The notes under the pieces were generated by a model that was given only the letters and a program-made list of their open reading frames with translations, made no database searches and was not told where the DNA came from. Below, piece by piece: positions 49,299 to 61,000 of a stretch of 64,000 bases of DNA (position 1 is its first letter; every line of letters starts with the position of its first letter). Position numbers and translations under genes: made by a program. Origin of the DNA: Drechslerella dactyloides. Its lineage: Eukaryota > Ascomycota > Orbiliomycetes > Orbiliales > Orbiliaceae. The stretch is taken from positions 62,001 through 126,000 of the forward strand of contig JAGTWJ010000017.1 in assembly GCA_020064725.1 (NCBI GenBank), in the 5' to 3' direction.

Positions 49299-50737
49299 AT
49301 CGCAATCAACGTGTAAGTAAGTAGTTAATAGGGGTGTGTGAAGCCACGGGCTCGTTTATTTGTAAGTGGTATAGTATTAAATACAGACAAGCTCCATCAA
49401 ACCAAAGACGTAGTTGGATGGATAATGTATATATCTTGATTTTCCCACCACCGCCTACTCCAATATCAGACTCAACCTTTCCCCCAGGCCTGCTTGACAG
49501 TATATTGGTGCACTATGACATTGGAACTGTCCAAGGAATTGATAAGTGCTTTCCTTGCAGACGCCGGCTTGTCTATGCCCCCCCCCCCACTTCCTTCAAA
49601 TGAATACTTAATGTTTATTAGTGCCATTTTCGTGAGTCTAGTGTCAAATCGCCGAGCTAGGGCGTCAAATAGAAATTGCTTTTTTTAAAGCATGAACTGG
49701 TTATATAGCTTGAAAGGTAAGACATACGCTGTGATCATATTGCCGGTATTCATAACAGAGGTATCGCCAACGTATCAGGTGGGTCTGTTAGATGCTTTTA
49801 GCTAGGCCCCACAGTGCACACTTGCAAGGACGCTATAGATATATCGTCCCGCGTGTTTCATGGATATGGACATTCTGAATCCGTAACATCGCTGTATTCC
49901 AGTACTGAGAAAAACTCGGCTATCAAATGTTACATTAATCAAGAAATGATCGCAATTCTCCTTTAAATAAGATCCGAGGACGCGAAGCGTAATATACAGC
50001 AAATATTTCATTCCGATGTCACGTTGCTGTCTTGTCCGTTGGTGTTATCTGAGAAATCATTTACAGTATATATCTCTCGAGAATGGAAACTCTCCGCTCT
50101 GAATTGGAAGACCAAGGGCGGCATCACATGCTGACACAACCCTATGATCCATGAACGCCAGCGAGAGCAATATTATATTATGCAAAGCTCGTTCAACAGT
50201 CAGACCTTTATATATACTCAAGCGCTATGGATACTTTCCGCAGAGATGCTCTGTGAGCATCTATTTCTAATGTAACGTTCCAGTATGGGGCCTGCACGAC
50301 GAATTGAAGGAAGTTTTTCGAACATGACACGTGAACGCGCAATGCGTAGGTAATAATTGGTCTTTTGAGCGCTCTGATATCCGAGTGATACTCAAATTTA
50401 GGGGCAGTAAACTGCCGCCCCCGGCAGGATTAGATCTGTACAAAATTGCAAAATCGATGACAAGCCAGTTGAAAGTGCTTGGTCAATTGGAGCCATGACT
50501 AGGTTACATGCTTCAGACTGCTACATTTCCCTAGCTGCTGGGCTGCTCTAAGTCTGCCGAAGCAGTGCAGGCTCAGAGAGCCGGATGATAGATGGAATCC
50601 TTAGAAAAACATGATTCGATTCGATTATAAAAACAGAAATTCGTCAGAGTTTACAGCCCCAAACCTTGCTTATATACACAAATATTAATCCTGACACATT
50701 TGGTCAAACACCAAAGAAAAGTATCAAAATTCTCAAC
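49299..50737. promoter_or_regulatory. Shared divergent promoter region
   Basis: 1.44 kb between the start codons of the two helical-protein genes. No ORF of interest. A TATA box (50626-50633) serves the + gene; repeated CGATT units near 50610-50630 and AT-rich segments lie within. Head-to-head placement of two related-looking genes suggests joint control. Confidence 0.5.
50626..50633 (+). promoter_or_regulatory. TATA box of the 812-aa helical protein gene
   Basis: TATAAAAA about 105 bp upstream of the ATG at 50738. Inferred from sequence and distance only. Confidence 0.45.
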
Positions 50738-53700
50738 ATGAGCGAAAGCGAACAAGCACAGGCACAATTAGAGAGAGCACTCGCGGTGGAGGAGGAGCGG
50801 CTGAAAAAGGATGACATAGCTTTTAGGGCAGTGCAGGAAATCAAGTCGTCGATCTTGGTCAACATGAATTGGTCGGAAATGTTGATGTCCGCGCCAATCG
50901 CAATCAGCAGTCTGGGTGGTTGCTTTATCGCAAGCTCATCTCCCCTTGCAGCAACTACCACCCTGGAAAACACCAAGGATTCTATACTCAAGTATGTCAA
51001 AATTTAATTCGGGCAATGGTCTAGCTTCGTGTTAACAAACCCGACATCAGATACAAGAGCATGCGCGCAAATCTGGTCGAAGTCAGCAATCTCGGTCAGA
51101 TTGCCTTCGCTATTGCTGAGAAGAACATGATCAATATCAGCGCTAGGGCAAGTTCAGTTAAAGATTCTGTAAGTATTAGGACCTCAAATCGATCGACCAG
51201 GACTGGAAAACCCCGATCCCCGCGGCGGTATACTGGTTCATTTATTGACGTGGCTCGGATAGTGTAGCAGTTTAATGGCAGGCCTGCAAAATATACAACC
51301 AGAGTCAGAAGCATGGCGAGAAACCCTTCACGGTGATATGGGCGACCTCAAGTTGGCATCTGACAAGAGCAACGAGAAGGCCAGAGAAATTGATAAGGCA
51401 TTCCAGATTTGGCTTGATTACATTCGCGATTTCCACGCTGCTTGCGTGGAGAAGGAGTCCTCAAATGAATCACAGCTTCGGCAGAATGAAATCGATATCG
51501 CGGCTAAGAAAACTCATCTCAAAGGCCAAAAAGAAGCTGTTGGTCTAGCAAAAAAGACCTGCAAGAAGCTTTCCGACCAATTAGACAAAGTGTCAGAAGC
51601 CTTTGAGAAGGCATCCGATAAATTCCCATCTGGGTATATACGCTCATCTCCCTAACAATAAGATCCTGAGACTGATGCTGGGTGAGTGAGTGAGTGAGGA
51701 ATATGAAACGCTGACACAATATATACTTAGGTGGGCTCTGGTTGGGCAAGATGTCACAAGAACACTTGCTAGTACTATTCCCGGCGCCGTTAATACTGGT
51801 GTTGCTGCCGGTGTCGGGGCGTTAACGGGAGGTCCACCTGGTGCTCTCGCGATGGCTTCAAGCCAACTGATGACCCAGGGTGCGAACTTAATAGCCAAGA
51901 AATTGGAGAACAACGGGCCGCCTGAGACTCCTGCATTCGTTGGCATGATTGGCAACATTCTGCAATTCATCATCATGGTACAGCCGATGATCAATGGGAA
52001 AGACAAAGGCATTGACTGGGAAGCAGCCTCAAAGAACACCACCCTCGAATTCGTTGTCAGGATGCTTGACCATTCGATGAACAGCCTGGGTGGTACCGCA
52101 CCAGAACCCTCAGCCCTAGACTTAGCGCCAGATGACAACCTCAGGAGAATCATCAGTATCAACCTGGAAGTAAGTGGAACCTGCTCTAATAGGATACTCT
52201 AAATTAGCAAAAGGTTTCTAATTCTAGCTGCTATTAAGGTCACCAAAGGGATTCTGGACGAGGTTAAGAAGATGAATAGTCCTCAGTCCGCTGAATCTAT
52301 TGCATCGGAGCCCAGTCTGCCCCAGCCTGCAGACTCAGCTAAGCCTGATGCACCAAAGGTAGACGTTGTAAACCCGGATGCCACTAAAGCCGATGTCTTC
52401 GAGCCTGCTCCAGATGCCGCAGCTAATCCAGCAGCGGTGATCCCCGCAGGCGCCTCTAAAGTCGGGACGCCTCCTGCTGCGGATGACCCTCGTGTGGTAA
52501 AATGGAAACAGGACTTCCTGGACCAATACTTTGAAGCTACTAAATTGAATACAGCGGCCAAGAGCCTTCCTGGAAGCCCAATGAATACTGTACGCACTCA
52601 CATAGTTCTGGCCTTTGCGCAAATTCTGCGGCCCGTTTAATTGCTATTATTATTGTTAGTTTAGAGGATGGCATATGCTAACACGCACATTGACCACGCA
52701 GATGCCAACCTTGGGCGGAGATATGAAAGGAAAGCTAAGTAAAGAAGATGCGGAGGCCACTCGGGCTCTTCTCGAAAGTGCGACACACCGCCTGAATACT
52801 ACGCAGCAGGCCTTGATCAGCACTCAATCCAACTACGAAAAGTCAACCTCCCAGCTCACCAAGTCCGTCGAGGAACTCGGCAGGATCAAAGCGGCTCTGA
52901 CCGTTCTTGAGGCGGACAAGGTCACCCTAGCGCAAGTGAAAAATGTCCTTTATGAATGCGTCAAACTAATTGTCACAATGAAGGAGAAAGTATATGCACT
53001 AGCAGGATTCTTCTCTGCGCTGTCCGAGGTTGTTGAGGTTGTAGTCGAGAGCGTTGTCACTCCATTCACCAGGAAAATCGGGACTGTCGAAAAGGATACT
53101 CAGGGCAAGATTGGCGGATACACACTTCCAGACGTCCTTCGGACTGGCCTGTATCAAGGTGTAATCTCAATCCTCGGACACTTCTCCGTTTTCTCCGACA
53201 TCGCAAGGATGTGGGTGAAGCTCTCGCAGCAGCACCTGAAGTCAGGGCTTGCACTAGCCGAGGAACTAGGATTGTTGGCTCCGCCTAAGGGAGAAGCGGA
53301 TCCATCAAAGCCCGCGGTCCCCGTGAAGGGTGGCCAGGACAAAGTTATGGTTGAGAAAAACAAGAAGCTCAGCGACTGGGCATCCAACGCTACAAATGAG
53401 ATCAAGGACCTCGTAGATACGGTAAAATTCCCTTCTTACTGCTGCTATCGTGGAGATTCAGGCCGAACACAATCTCACAGTTGTCCTCTGGACTATGACA
53501 GGAACAAGCCAAGGTCAAGGCACAGATGGCAGCTCGTGTGAGCGAAATCTCTAAAAGTGCCAGCTTTTTGAAGCCTTCACCTGCGACACAAAAGGCCATA
53601 GGTGAAGGCGTCAAGATCGCCAACATCGCCACGGAGGCGAGCGTCAAAGCGGAAGATCCTCTCGCATCCGGGGTAAGACCATACATTGGCCCTCAAACAC

Positions 53701-53743
53701 TGCCAACGCTAACTGTGGTAAATGCTAGATGGACGATATTTAG
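50738..53743 (+). CDS. Large helical protein with pore-former-like layout
   Basis: 812 aa in eight exons: 50738-50991, 51051-51168, 51263-51633, 51731-52169, 52239-52589, 52702-53421, 53502-53672 and 53729-53743; total 2439 nt and every phase agrees. Layout: charged N-terminus with a short hydrophobic helix (about 50-75), a long coiled coil (about 135-245), a Gly/Ala hydrophobic stretch just after it (PGAVNTGVAAGVGALTGG, about 265-290), a Pro/Ala/Asp linker (about 410-475), a second coiled coil (about 520-585), a second apolar region (ALAGFFSALSEVVEVVVESV, about 605-630) and a final helical part. Coiled coil, apolar hairpin, coiled coil is the plan of ClyA/Xax-type alpha-helical pore-forming proteins; this is resemblance of layout, not proven homology. 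No signal peptide. Exon 8 encodes only four residues. Confidence 0.75.
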
Positions 53744-54782
53744 CTTAGTGCGGTGTAAATCTTTGGTACACCTAATACCTACCCAATTACTAATTCCTTA
53801 GCTTAGTTGGCAATTTACAGCTGAACGGAACGCGTTAACGTTCACAGACATTCTGGATTCCACGATCCATGATGCGTGAGGCGTAAGGTATACAATCAAT
53901 ATGAAGAAAAACATATACACATCAAGATGGCTCATGTTACGAGTATTGGGCTATCGGCCCCTCATCTCAAGATCACATGTATAACGCGCAGTGGTTCGAA
54001 CGTTCGTGAGTGGACATGTTGCTCACGCTGAACGTCTGTCTAGATGATCATTTGTGTTGATCTTGTTGGAAACAGGGATCCCTGAGTGTCACCAGCTTAT
54101 GCTCTGTCGCTGTAAGTGGGTGCTAATTACATATTACTTGATTGCAAAGCAATGTCTGTATGTATTTTATTAAAAACCAATATACCGATTTGTTCAACTC
54201 CTGACTAAAGGCATACAGCTCAAAAAGCAATCCCTCCACAAATGTACCAAACTTTAACTCGGAAGAAGCTAGCTCGTGGCGAATATTGTCAGTGATAATC
54301 AAAACAAAAGCTCAACGTGGTATCAGAGTACACCGCAAAAAAGAAACCAGATGTCAGAAGAATAAAGTCCCTCCAAGTAATCAACCACGGTATATGTACG
54401 ACGAATGAAAACGCTGATTATCCAGCGTGGAATATATATATATATATATATGTATGTATACTGATATAAGTAGATTCTGACAGCAGCTGGACATGTAAAG
54501 CCGAAGAGGGGGTGGCTGAGTCGTCATAAATGCTATTTTGTCGCAAAAGAATCCAGTGCTTTTTTGGAGTGCTCAACTAAAAGCTTAAGTGGTCATCATC
54601 GTGGCCGAATTAAAAAAAAAATATGTATCAAGTCAATTGCTGAAAGGTCCGAAACTCTTAAATGATTGATCAGGAAATCTGCCTCCAGACAGACGTTCTG
54701 CATACCATAAACTCAAACAGCTGCAGCGCGAAGAGGAAAGATCGGCAAAAGTATAAGAAAAAAATAGAGACTTTGCACGGCT
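53744..54782. other. Convergent intergenic region
   Basis: 1.04 kb between the 3' ends of the helical-protein gene and the second C2H2 gene. AT-rich, with an (AT)10 microsatellite at 54432-54451. A T-arm-like GGTTCGA near 53993 has no accompanying tRNA fold. No gene seen. Confidence 0.6.
54432..54451 (+). repeat. (AT)10 microsatellite
   Basis: Twenty bases of perfect AT repeat in the convergent gap, followed by two TGTA units. Confidence 0.85.
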
Positions 54783-57700
54783 TCAGGTGGATGGCCCCAA
54801 TCTCCGCCGTCTCCCTCTTTGACCGCCTTCTGGTCTGACTGCAAGAACTTCCCTGAGCATTGGGTCGTCGCTGCTCTTGTCTTTATGGTGTGCCTTTACA
54901 TGCCTTTGCAGATTGTCCGGTCGAGGGTATTTATGTTCTTTGTCTGGGCAGAAGGGGCAGGCGTAGCCAGGACTCTGATGAACAAGCCCATGTCGGATCA
55001 TCTCGTTCTTACGCTTGAAGCCCTTCCCTCCTTCAGCCCGCTGACAACCTGGTACCGGGCAAAAGTGTGGTCGATCCTCAGAATGAACGTTCGCATGAGA
55101 ATTAAGCAGGTATTGCGTCGAGAATGGAGCCGCCGTGCAACCCTCTTCGGTGCACTTGAAACCACCAGCGACGGAGGGCGAGCTCTGCGAAGAATCGCCT
55201 GAGCCATGCTTCGGGGTCCCGTTCCGACCACGCTTCGAGAGCTTCGAGGTTGGCGTCTTAGCTGAGTTCGTCTCTGAAGGAGTTACAGGGGTACTCCATT
55301 CAGTTTGGATGGGTGGAAGAGGTGCGTGATGCTCTGGCCTGTTGAGGTTCCTGGGCGGGTAATAAGAAGGCATTGGCGTATATCTCGTAGGACTACTTGA
55401 GGCGCGAGCAGGAAATTTCGGAGGCGCTGGCGCGATTGGCGGGAGCTTCTTCTCTGTAGGCGATATGGTGGGGGAGATTCGACCTCGAGGTGTTGTAGTT
55501 CTATACTGCGATGATGGGTCGTTAAAGTGGGAAGGTCTGCTGTAACTGTCGACAAAATTTCGGGGGTGCAGCGTCGGAGCAGGGTTGGACGCCGACGGAA
55601 CTGTCACGTTTAGATGCTGAACCACCTTTGCCCTGCTGAATTGCCGACCGCCAGACTGGGGATGGTGAGAATTGATGGGGGCAGAACCCATCGGCTTCAT
55701 TTCTTCAGCAGCCGTGAGCAGACTGCTAACACTGGGGAGTGTAGCATGTGTTGTTCGAGGCGATGTTGGCGACTTTCGGGGCGAGTAGTTGGGTCCGGGA
55801 TGGATTGGGGGCAGTGTTACACTCGGGGCGTTGTCAACCGGTGATTTATGATATTCACTAACCGTCGCAGGAGTAGCCACTGTCTCACTATAAGTCGGCC
55901 CGGTATCCATCGTGGTAGCAGTTGATGGACCAGAAGGTATAGGCGGGGGCGAGGGCCCTTTAGAAAGGCTAAATAGGCTGCTCACAACTGCGTCCCGCTC
56001 CGCTTGGCTTCTTGATTGCGACTCTGGCTGCCCTTCAAATTCTTCGAACCCTAGCCGTCTTCTTTTGAAGCGGCTCGAGTAAGCAATATCGGGGTCGTTG
56101 TCTTCTTCGTGTTCACTCAGCTTTCGTAGCCGTTTGTTGGGGTCTTCATCACCATCCCCTGAGCTACCACCGCCGGGTTTACTAGGGGGGAAGGAAGATT
56201 GCGAGGCCATATTTGTTGACGAGCCGTTAACGCCAGAGTCAACTTTTTCCGACTCGTGAGACCTCTCGCCGGTCTTGTCAATTCTTTGGTCGCCATTTTC
56301 CGCGGCATCTATCTGCTGACAATGGAGCTCCTCGGCCAATGCGCGGTGGTTATTATCTCCCATGCCTTGGATAAGAGTGAAGACGCCCGGATGAAAGATG
56401 TCCTGCTTCGGAGTCGAAGGAGCGAGGGGCCTCGGGCCGGGCAGTGGGTTTGGGTCAAGACCAATGAATGGATCCGATAGACTAGGGCTCTCCTCCCGCG
56501 AAATCATTTGCTTTCGCTGTTGCCACGGCGGCATCATCCGCTGCCTGCGAGAGGCGGTGGTGGCAACAGAGTCAGTGTCTGAATCGTCGTCGGTTTCCAT
56601 AACCCCATCATGCACTGCCCGGAGAATGCTGAAAGGATAAAGGTTTGATTTTCCGGCCGCGATCAAGGATCTGATTAATTTCGAACGGGGGAGGCTTTCG
56701 CTCCGAATGGCGGCGACGGCCCTATGGGCGAGCACAAGATTCGAGTTGGCCAAACTGTCGTGGTCGATACGGTGTGAGGTGGTTGCTGCTCCTAGAAACA
56801 TGGTGACGGAGTAAGCGCTGGCTCTAGAGGTCCCAGATGAGATCGATTAACGAACTGAATGGTACGGTACCTTTGATATCGGAAGGGGGGCCTGGCAGCA
56901 CATGCGTCGGGCCCAAGGTTGATCCGGCTGAGACAACAGCAGGAAGATCCTTCGAAGTTGGTGATTTCGAGGGATTTGTGATCCCGCCCAGAGCTCCAGG
57001 TGGAGGGAAACGACGGCGGCTGCAGGCGATGCCGGTCAGTTTAGTCCCGACGTCGCTTTGGTACTCATTAAAAGTCCGCTTCTTGCTAGTCCAGCTGTCG
57101 ATAAGGGCGTCGGGTGGTGACGAAGGAGATGAGGGTGGCAAGCAACGGCTGATGCCAGCGACGACAGCACCACGGCCGCTATCGCCGTCGACGGCGGCAC
57201 CGATTAGATCTGAGGACAAGACCGAGGCTACTTTGTGTGCGTGAATTGGAGCCGATGCAGTCGCAGCTGCTGTTGCTGTCGCCGTCGCCGTGGCAGACGC
57301 CGCTGCCTGCGCAAGCTGGAGCAGCGGCGGGCTCTGAAGAGCAGCTGGTGGTGGAGGACAAAGTGGAGAAGGTGAAGGTGAAGGTGATTGGCCCCGCGCG
57401 GCCGCCGCGGGTTTGGGGCCGTTTGCCGGTGTGTTGTCGGTCGGGACTGAGGGCGACGATGGAGAAGAGGCTCTACCGCGAAAGGAAGGCGGATGAGGCT
57501 CTGAGATGCTAGGCAGCAAGGATGACGGCAGACAGGACGAGGAGGAGGCTCTTCTGGAGCTGTCAATTTGACCGTCCGCGCCCACGGCCACCACGTCCGA
57601 GGAGGCTGGCTGGATCAGAGGCAGGCTCAGGCCGGTGGGTTTTAAGGGCCGGGTGCTGCCACCAGCTGTTCCCACAGCTGAAACCTCGCCCAGCGGAAAA

Positions 57701-58071
57701 GGCTGAGGGAGAGGAAGGGCAGGACGGTCTCCAACGGCGGTGGGCTTGGCGGCGAGCAGGGTCCCACTCCCGCTCCCATCAGGGCCGGCCTTAGTGCGGC
57801 TGACGTTAAGCTGCTCCTGCTGCCCTCCAAGCGCTGCTGCTGGATCTGCCGGCCCTGCTGGTCGCCGGCCATTGGCACCGCGTGGAGAATCGCCTGGCTG
57901 TCGCTCGCTGTGGGCAGCTGTCTCGTGCCGGACCAGCAAACACCAGCTCGGATCCTCTCTTCCTGTGTCCCCGCTTGCGCTAGCGCTGCGGGCGACGCCA
58001 CGGCTTCTGCTGCTGGCAGGGGAGCAGTGGTGAGAAATGGAATTTTCGCTCATACAAATGACGCCGCCCAT
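54783..58071 (-). CDS. C2H2 zinc-finger transcription factor with long disordered N-terminus
   Basis: Probable DNA-binding regulator. Two-exon model 58071-56871 plus 56821-54783 (intron 49 nt, GTACCG to CTAGAG), 1079 aa with agreeing phases. If the join is wrong, the gene would start at 56801 and code 672 aa. Residues 1-400 are Pro/Ser/Ala-rich and disordered; the helical stretch NSNLVLAHRAVAAIRSESLPRS follows soon after the join; then VMETDDDSDTDS, a basic SRFKRRRLGF signal, and another Ser/Pro-rich span. Fingers near the C-terminus (about 957-1048): FKCTEEGCTAAPFSTQYLLN..H, PHFCPVPGCQRAEGGKGFKR..H, and YACPFCPDKEHKYPRPDNLQ..H. It ends in RGRRRRLGPST. The start is uncertain: the frame is open up to about 58180 without another ATG. 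Confidence 0.78.
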
Positions 58072-61000
58072 CACAGTGCTCTTCGACGAGAACCTCGAAA
58101 AGACGCTGCTGGTGCTGCTGGTGCTCTGCAACGTCGGCAGGGAAAACTCTGGCGCCGCCGCTTTTGCATCTGCTTGGATTCGCTCGAGTTAGCGAGGTCA
58201 GGGTGTTTGCAATTGCCAACAACGGCCTAGGATGAATCGAAGGAAAGATAAGAGGAAGCGGTCGACGGTGAGGCAATATCAGAAATCGTTCCACAGCGGC
58301 TGGCTGCTAGCGGGGAACCGATGACTCCCCAGGAAAGGATAGTGCTGCATCTCATTCTGCAAGAAGGGACAGCAGACAGCATGCACCCCGCTGTCCGTCT
58401 TCTGGCGACGGAAACAGGATAAAGATGGGAGCCTCCTCTCCTCTGCCTGTCCGCCGTGTGATACATGTGGAAGATACCGCGAAGGATGTGTGTCAGGTTG
58501 TGTGTGTGTGTGTGTGTGCCACTGGTACTGAACATAATTAAAGTGCAATCAAAATCTCGTAAGAGATTGATCATGAGGCACAACATGCAGGTTAAGACAA
58601 AACGCATGCACAGGTGGGGAACCAGCCAACTTCAGACCCCGGCGGAATCTTCCAAGATCTTCACACTTGTTGGATGGTTGAGGGAATCGAGCGCGAGGGG
58701 GAGCAAACAACGGAAAAAGCGGCTCTTTGCAGGCTTGACACAGATGACGAACATCCACAGCAGCGGTAGGAATAAGAGGAAACGCTCCGCTGGGTGTTAT
58801 GACCTAATCCACCACCAGACCTTGGGCCCTCCTTCGCTTAAAGTTGAAATGGAGAAAAAAAGAAAATCTGGGCTGTCCTTCTGGCGAGAACCAAAGATGC
58901 TATATGCCTCAACAAGGGTGTGAAGGACGAGGCTTAAAAAGCGATGTTCAGTCCCTCGACCGACGCCTGGTATGCATGCATTCTGGCGGAGACTTTGAGG
59001 GAGAGCGAATACAGAAAGAAGCATTGGGAATTTTTGGCCGGCCATCCTCTCGTGACTTTCTGGCAGAGGTAACTCCAAATCTTTTGGGACCCATCCAGCT
59101 TGGCTTCGACTGTAGGCGTTCGGAACCATGGCTTGCCTTGGCTTGCTGCTGCAACCCCACCATATCTTTCGAATCGAAGAGCCCGAATGTTGAACAAGGG
59201 TCATCGCCATCCCGGAGTGCTTCGGAGCGGAACGCCAGATAGATAGATCGTACTTTCTCTAGATGAAAATCAGAACTTACAGAATACTGGCGGTGACGAC
59301 GGCCACGGTGGTCGTGTATCCAACTTCAACATGTCTTCCCTTTGTAATCGGCTGGTTGTTATCGCTGTTCCATCTAGGTTGATCCAAGTCGAATGGAGGC
59401 GATATAAGAATCGGTCTTCGCCCTCCCCCTCTTCAAATCGATTCGGAATTGGTTGGGTGTACGCTAGCGACGAGGTGAGACTGATCAAAGCGACGCCAGG
59501 ATTGATCCGATCGATCGACTGCAAAGAGTGGAGCTCTTCTGCTGCTGCTGACATTAATAAATTGTTACCATGATTTTGTCAAGAGCCGAGCTTGCTTACC
59601 ACGATGTTGGGTACTTCCGCGTACACAGACGGTATATTCTCCAGGCTTGGTCGTGTGCACGAGTACCAGATATTGACGCTTAAGGCTGGAAGGTCGGCGG
59701 GTCGTCCTCCTCTGCAGAAAAGAGGCTGCCAGGCTTTGACAGTTTGGGGGAACCGATACGCTATAATATAGCAGAGCCCTAGTTTGAGGCTCTTGACAAA
59801 AAGTCAAAGGTTTCAGACAATAGTTTGACCAGGGTCTGCAACTAAGATACTGAAGCACAGAGTTAGCTCCACGACCGATCCTTGGGCGCCCCAACCAGTC
59901 AAAACTGCTCCAGAAGCAGCATTGCGGCTGATCAAAATGAAAAGTGAAAGCTCGCGTATTAGATTTCGAACGCCGTAATCAGTGCAGGATGAGAACATTT
60001 AGAAAGAGGTATAAAAAGTAAAATTGAACCAGTCGTGTGCGCTGCGATCAAGGCTCTGCTGCGTCCTCTGCTGACATATCGCCTTGACAGATGCTTGGGC
60101 ATCTATTTTTGTTCAGCATGTAAGGTACGGGGACCAGGCCAGGACACCCGCCTCGAGAGCAAGCCTGCGCGTCTTTACCAAGGCAGTCGGCACCCTCCCA
60201 CTGAAGTCAAGCGAACGCGTTCAGCAGACGGACGGTCAATTATTTTGTCCCCCTACCAGTGCAATGCTTCGTTTCGGTGAAAGGGGTGAGAAGCCCGTTC
60301 AGCTGGCCGGCGGGGCCTATGAAAGGAAAGGAACGCCACGAAGCGACCTGAGGTGCGGAGCGGCTTGTGCTGAGCAGTAACAGGGGACCAGGATTGATAA
60401 ATGCCCCGAACGCGAACCATCTGACGAATCGGATTGGGAGAGAGTCTTCGAGCTCAAATACCTATGATGAATACGCCTCCCCAGATGAGACCGGCTGGAG
60501 GCTGACCCAGAGGGCTCGGAGATCGATATCGGCGAGCGAGGAACGGTTTGAACGAGCGTATGTATATGTATGTAGATGCGAGAGGGGAGAAGGAAAAGGT
60601 GTACGTCTGCGGCTTAAAGGCAAAGCGAAGAAGGCTGCAGATGCGATTGTGGACGTTGTTGAGGCTAACGTTACTAAGTACCCAAACGTGAAACCTTCTC
60701 GCAGCACCACGACGACAAGTAGACAGCAACAATGACGGCAAACAACCTCCCACGAACAACCGTCACGGAACCTTCCAAGCGATCGCTCGGATTGCGCATC
60801 GGCCGAGGCGTCAACTTTAGGGTTGAATGTAACTTCGGGCTTTATAAATAAGCTGAAGGCACTTGCCGAGGTGCCAGGTTAGCCAGCGCTGGGGGGCCGA
60901 GGTGAGCAGAGTAACGTAAGAGAATACGATGTCGTTCGATTCGGTATAAGCGTGCGTATTCGAGGTTACTCGAAGTGACAAACACCATGACACGACAAGA

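Noticed and set aside
51169..51275. Possible frameshift at the third exon of the 812-aa helical protein
   Set aside because: Acceptor GGATAG at 51261-51262, with a TTGAC branch before it, keeps phase; no break is needed.
53985..54010. GGTTCGAACG, resembling a tRNA T-arm
   Set aside because: No acceptor stem, D-arm or anticodon arm can be placed around it.
57228..58300. Pro/Arg/His-rich ORFs on both strands near the second C2H2 gene
   Set aside because: GC-rich, low-complexity shadows of the disordered N-terminal coding frame.
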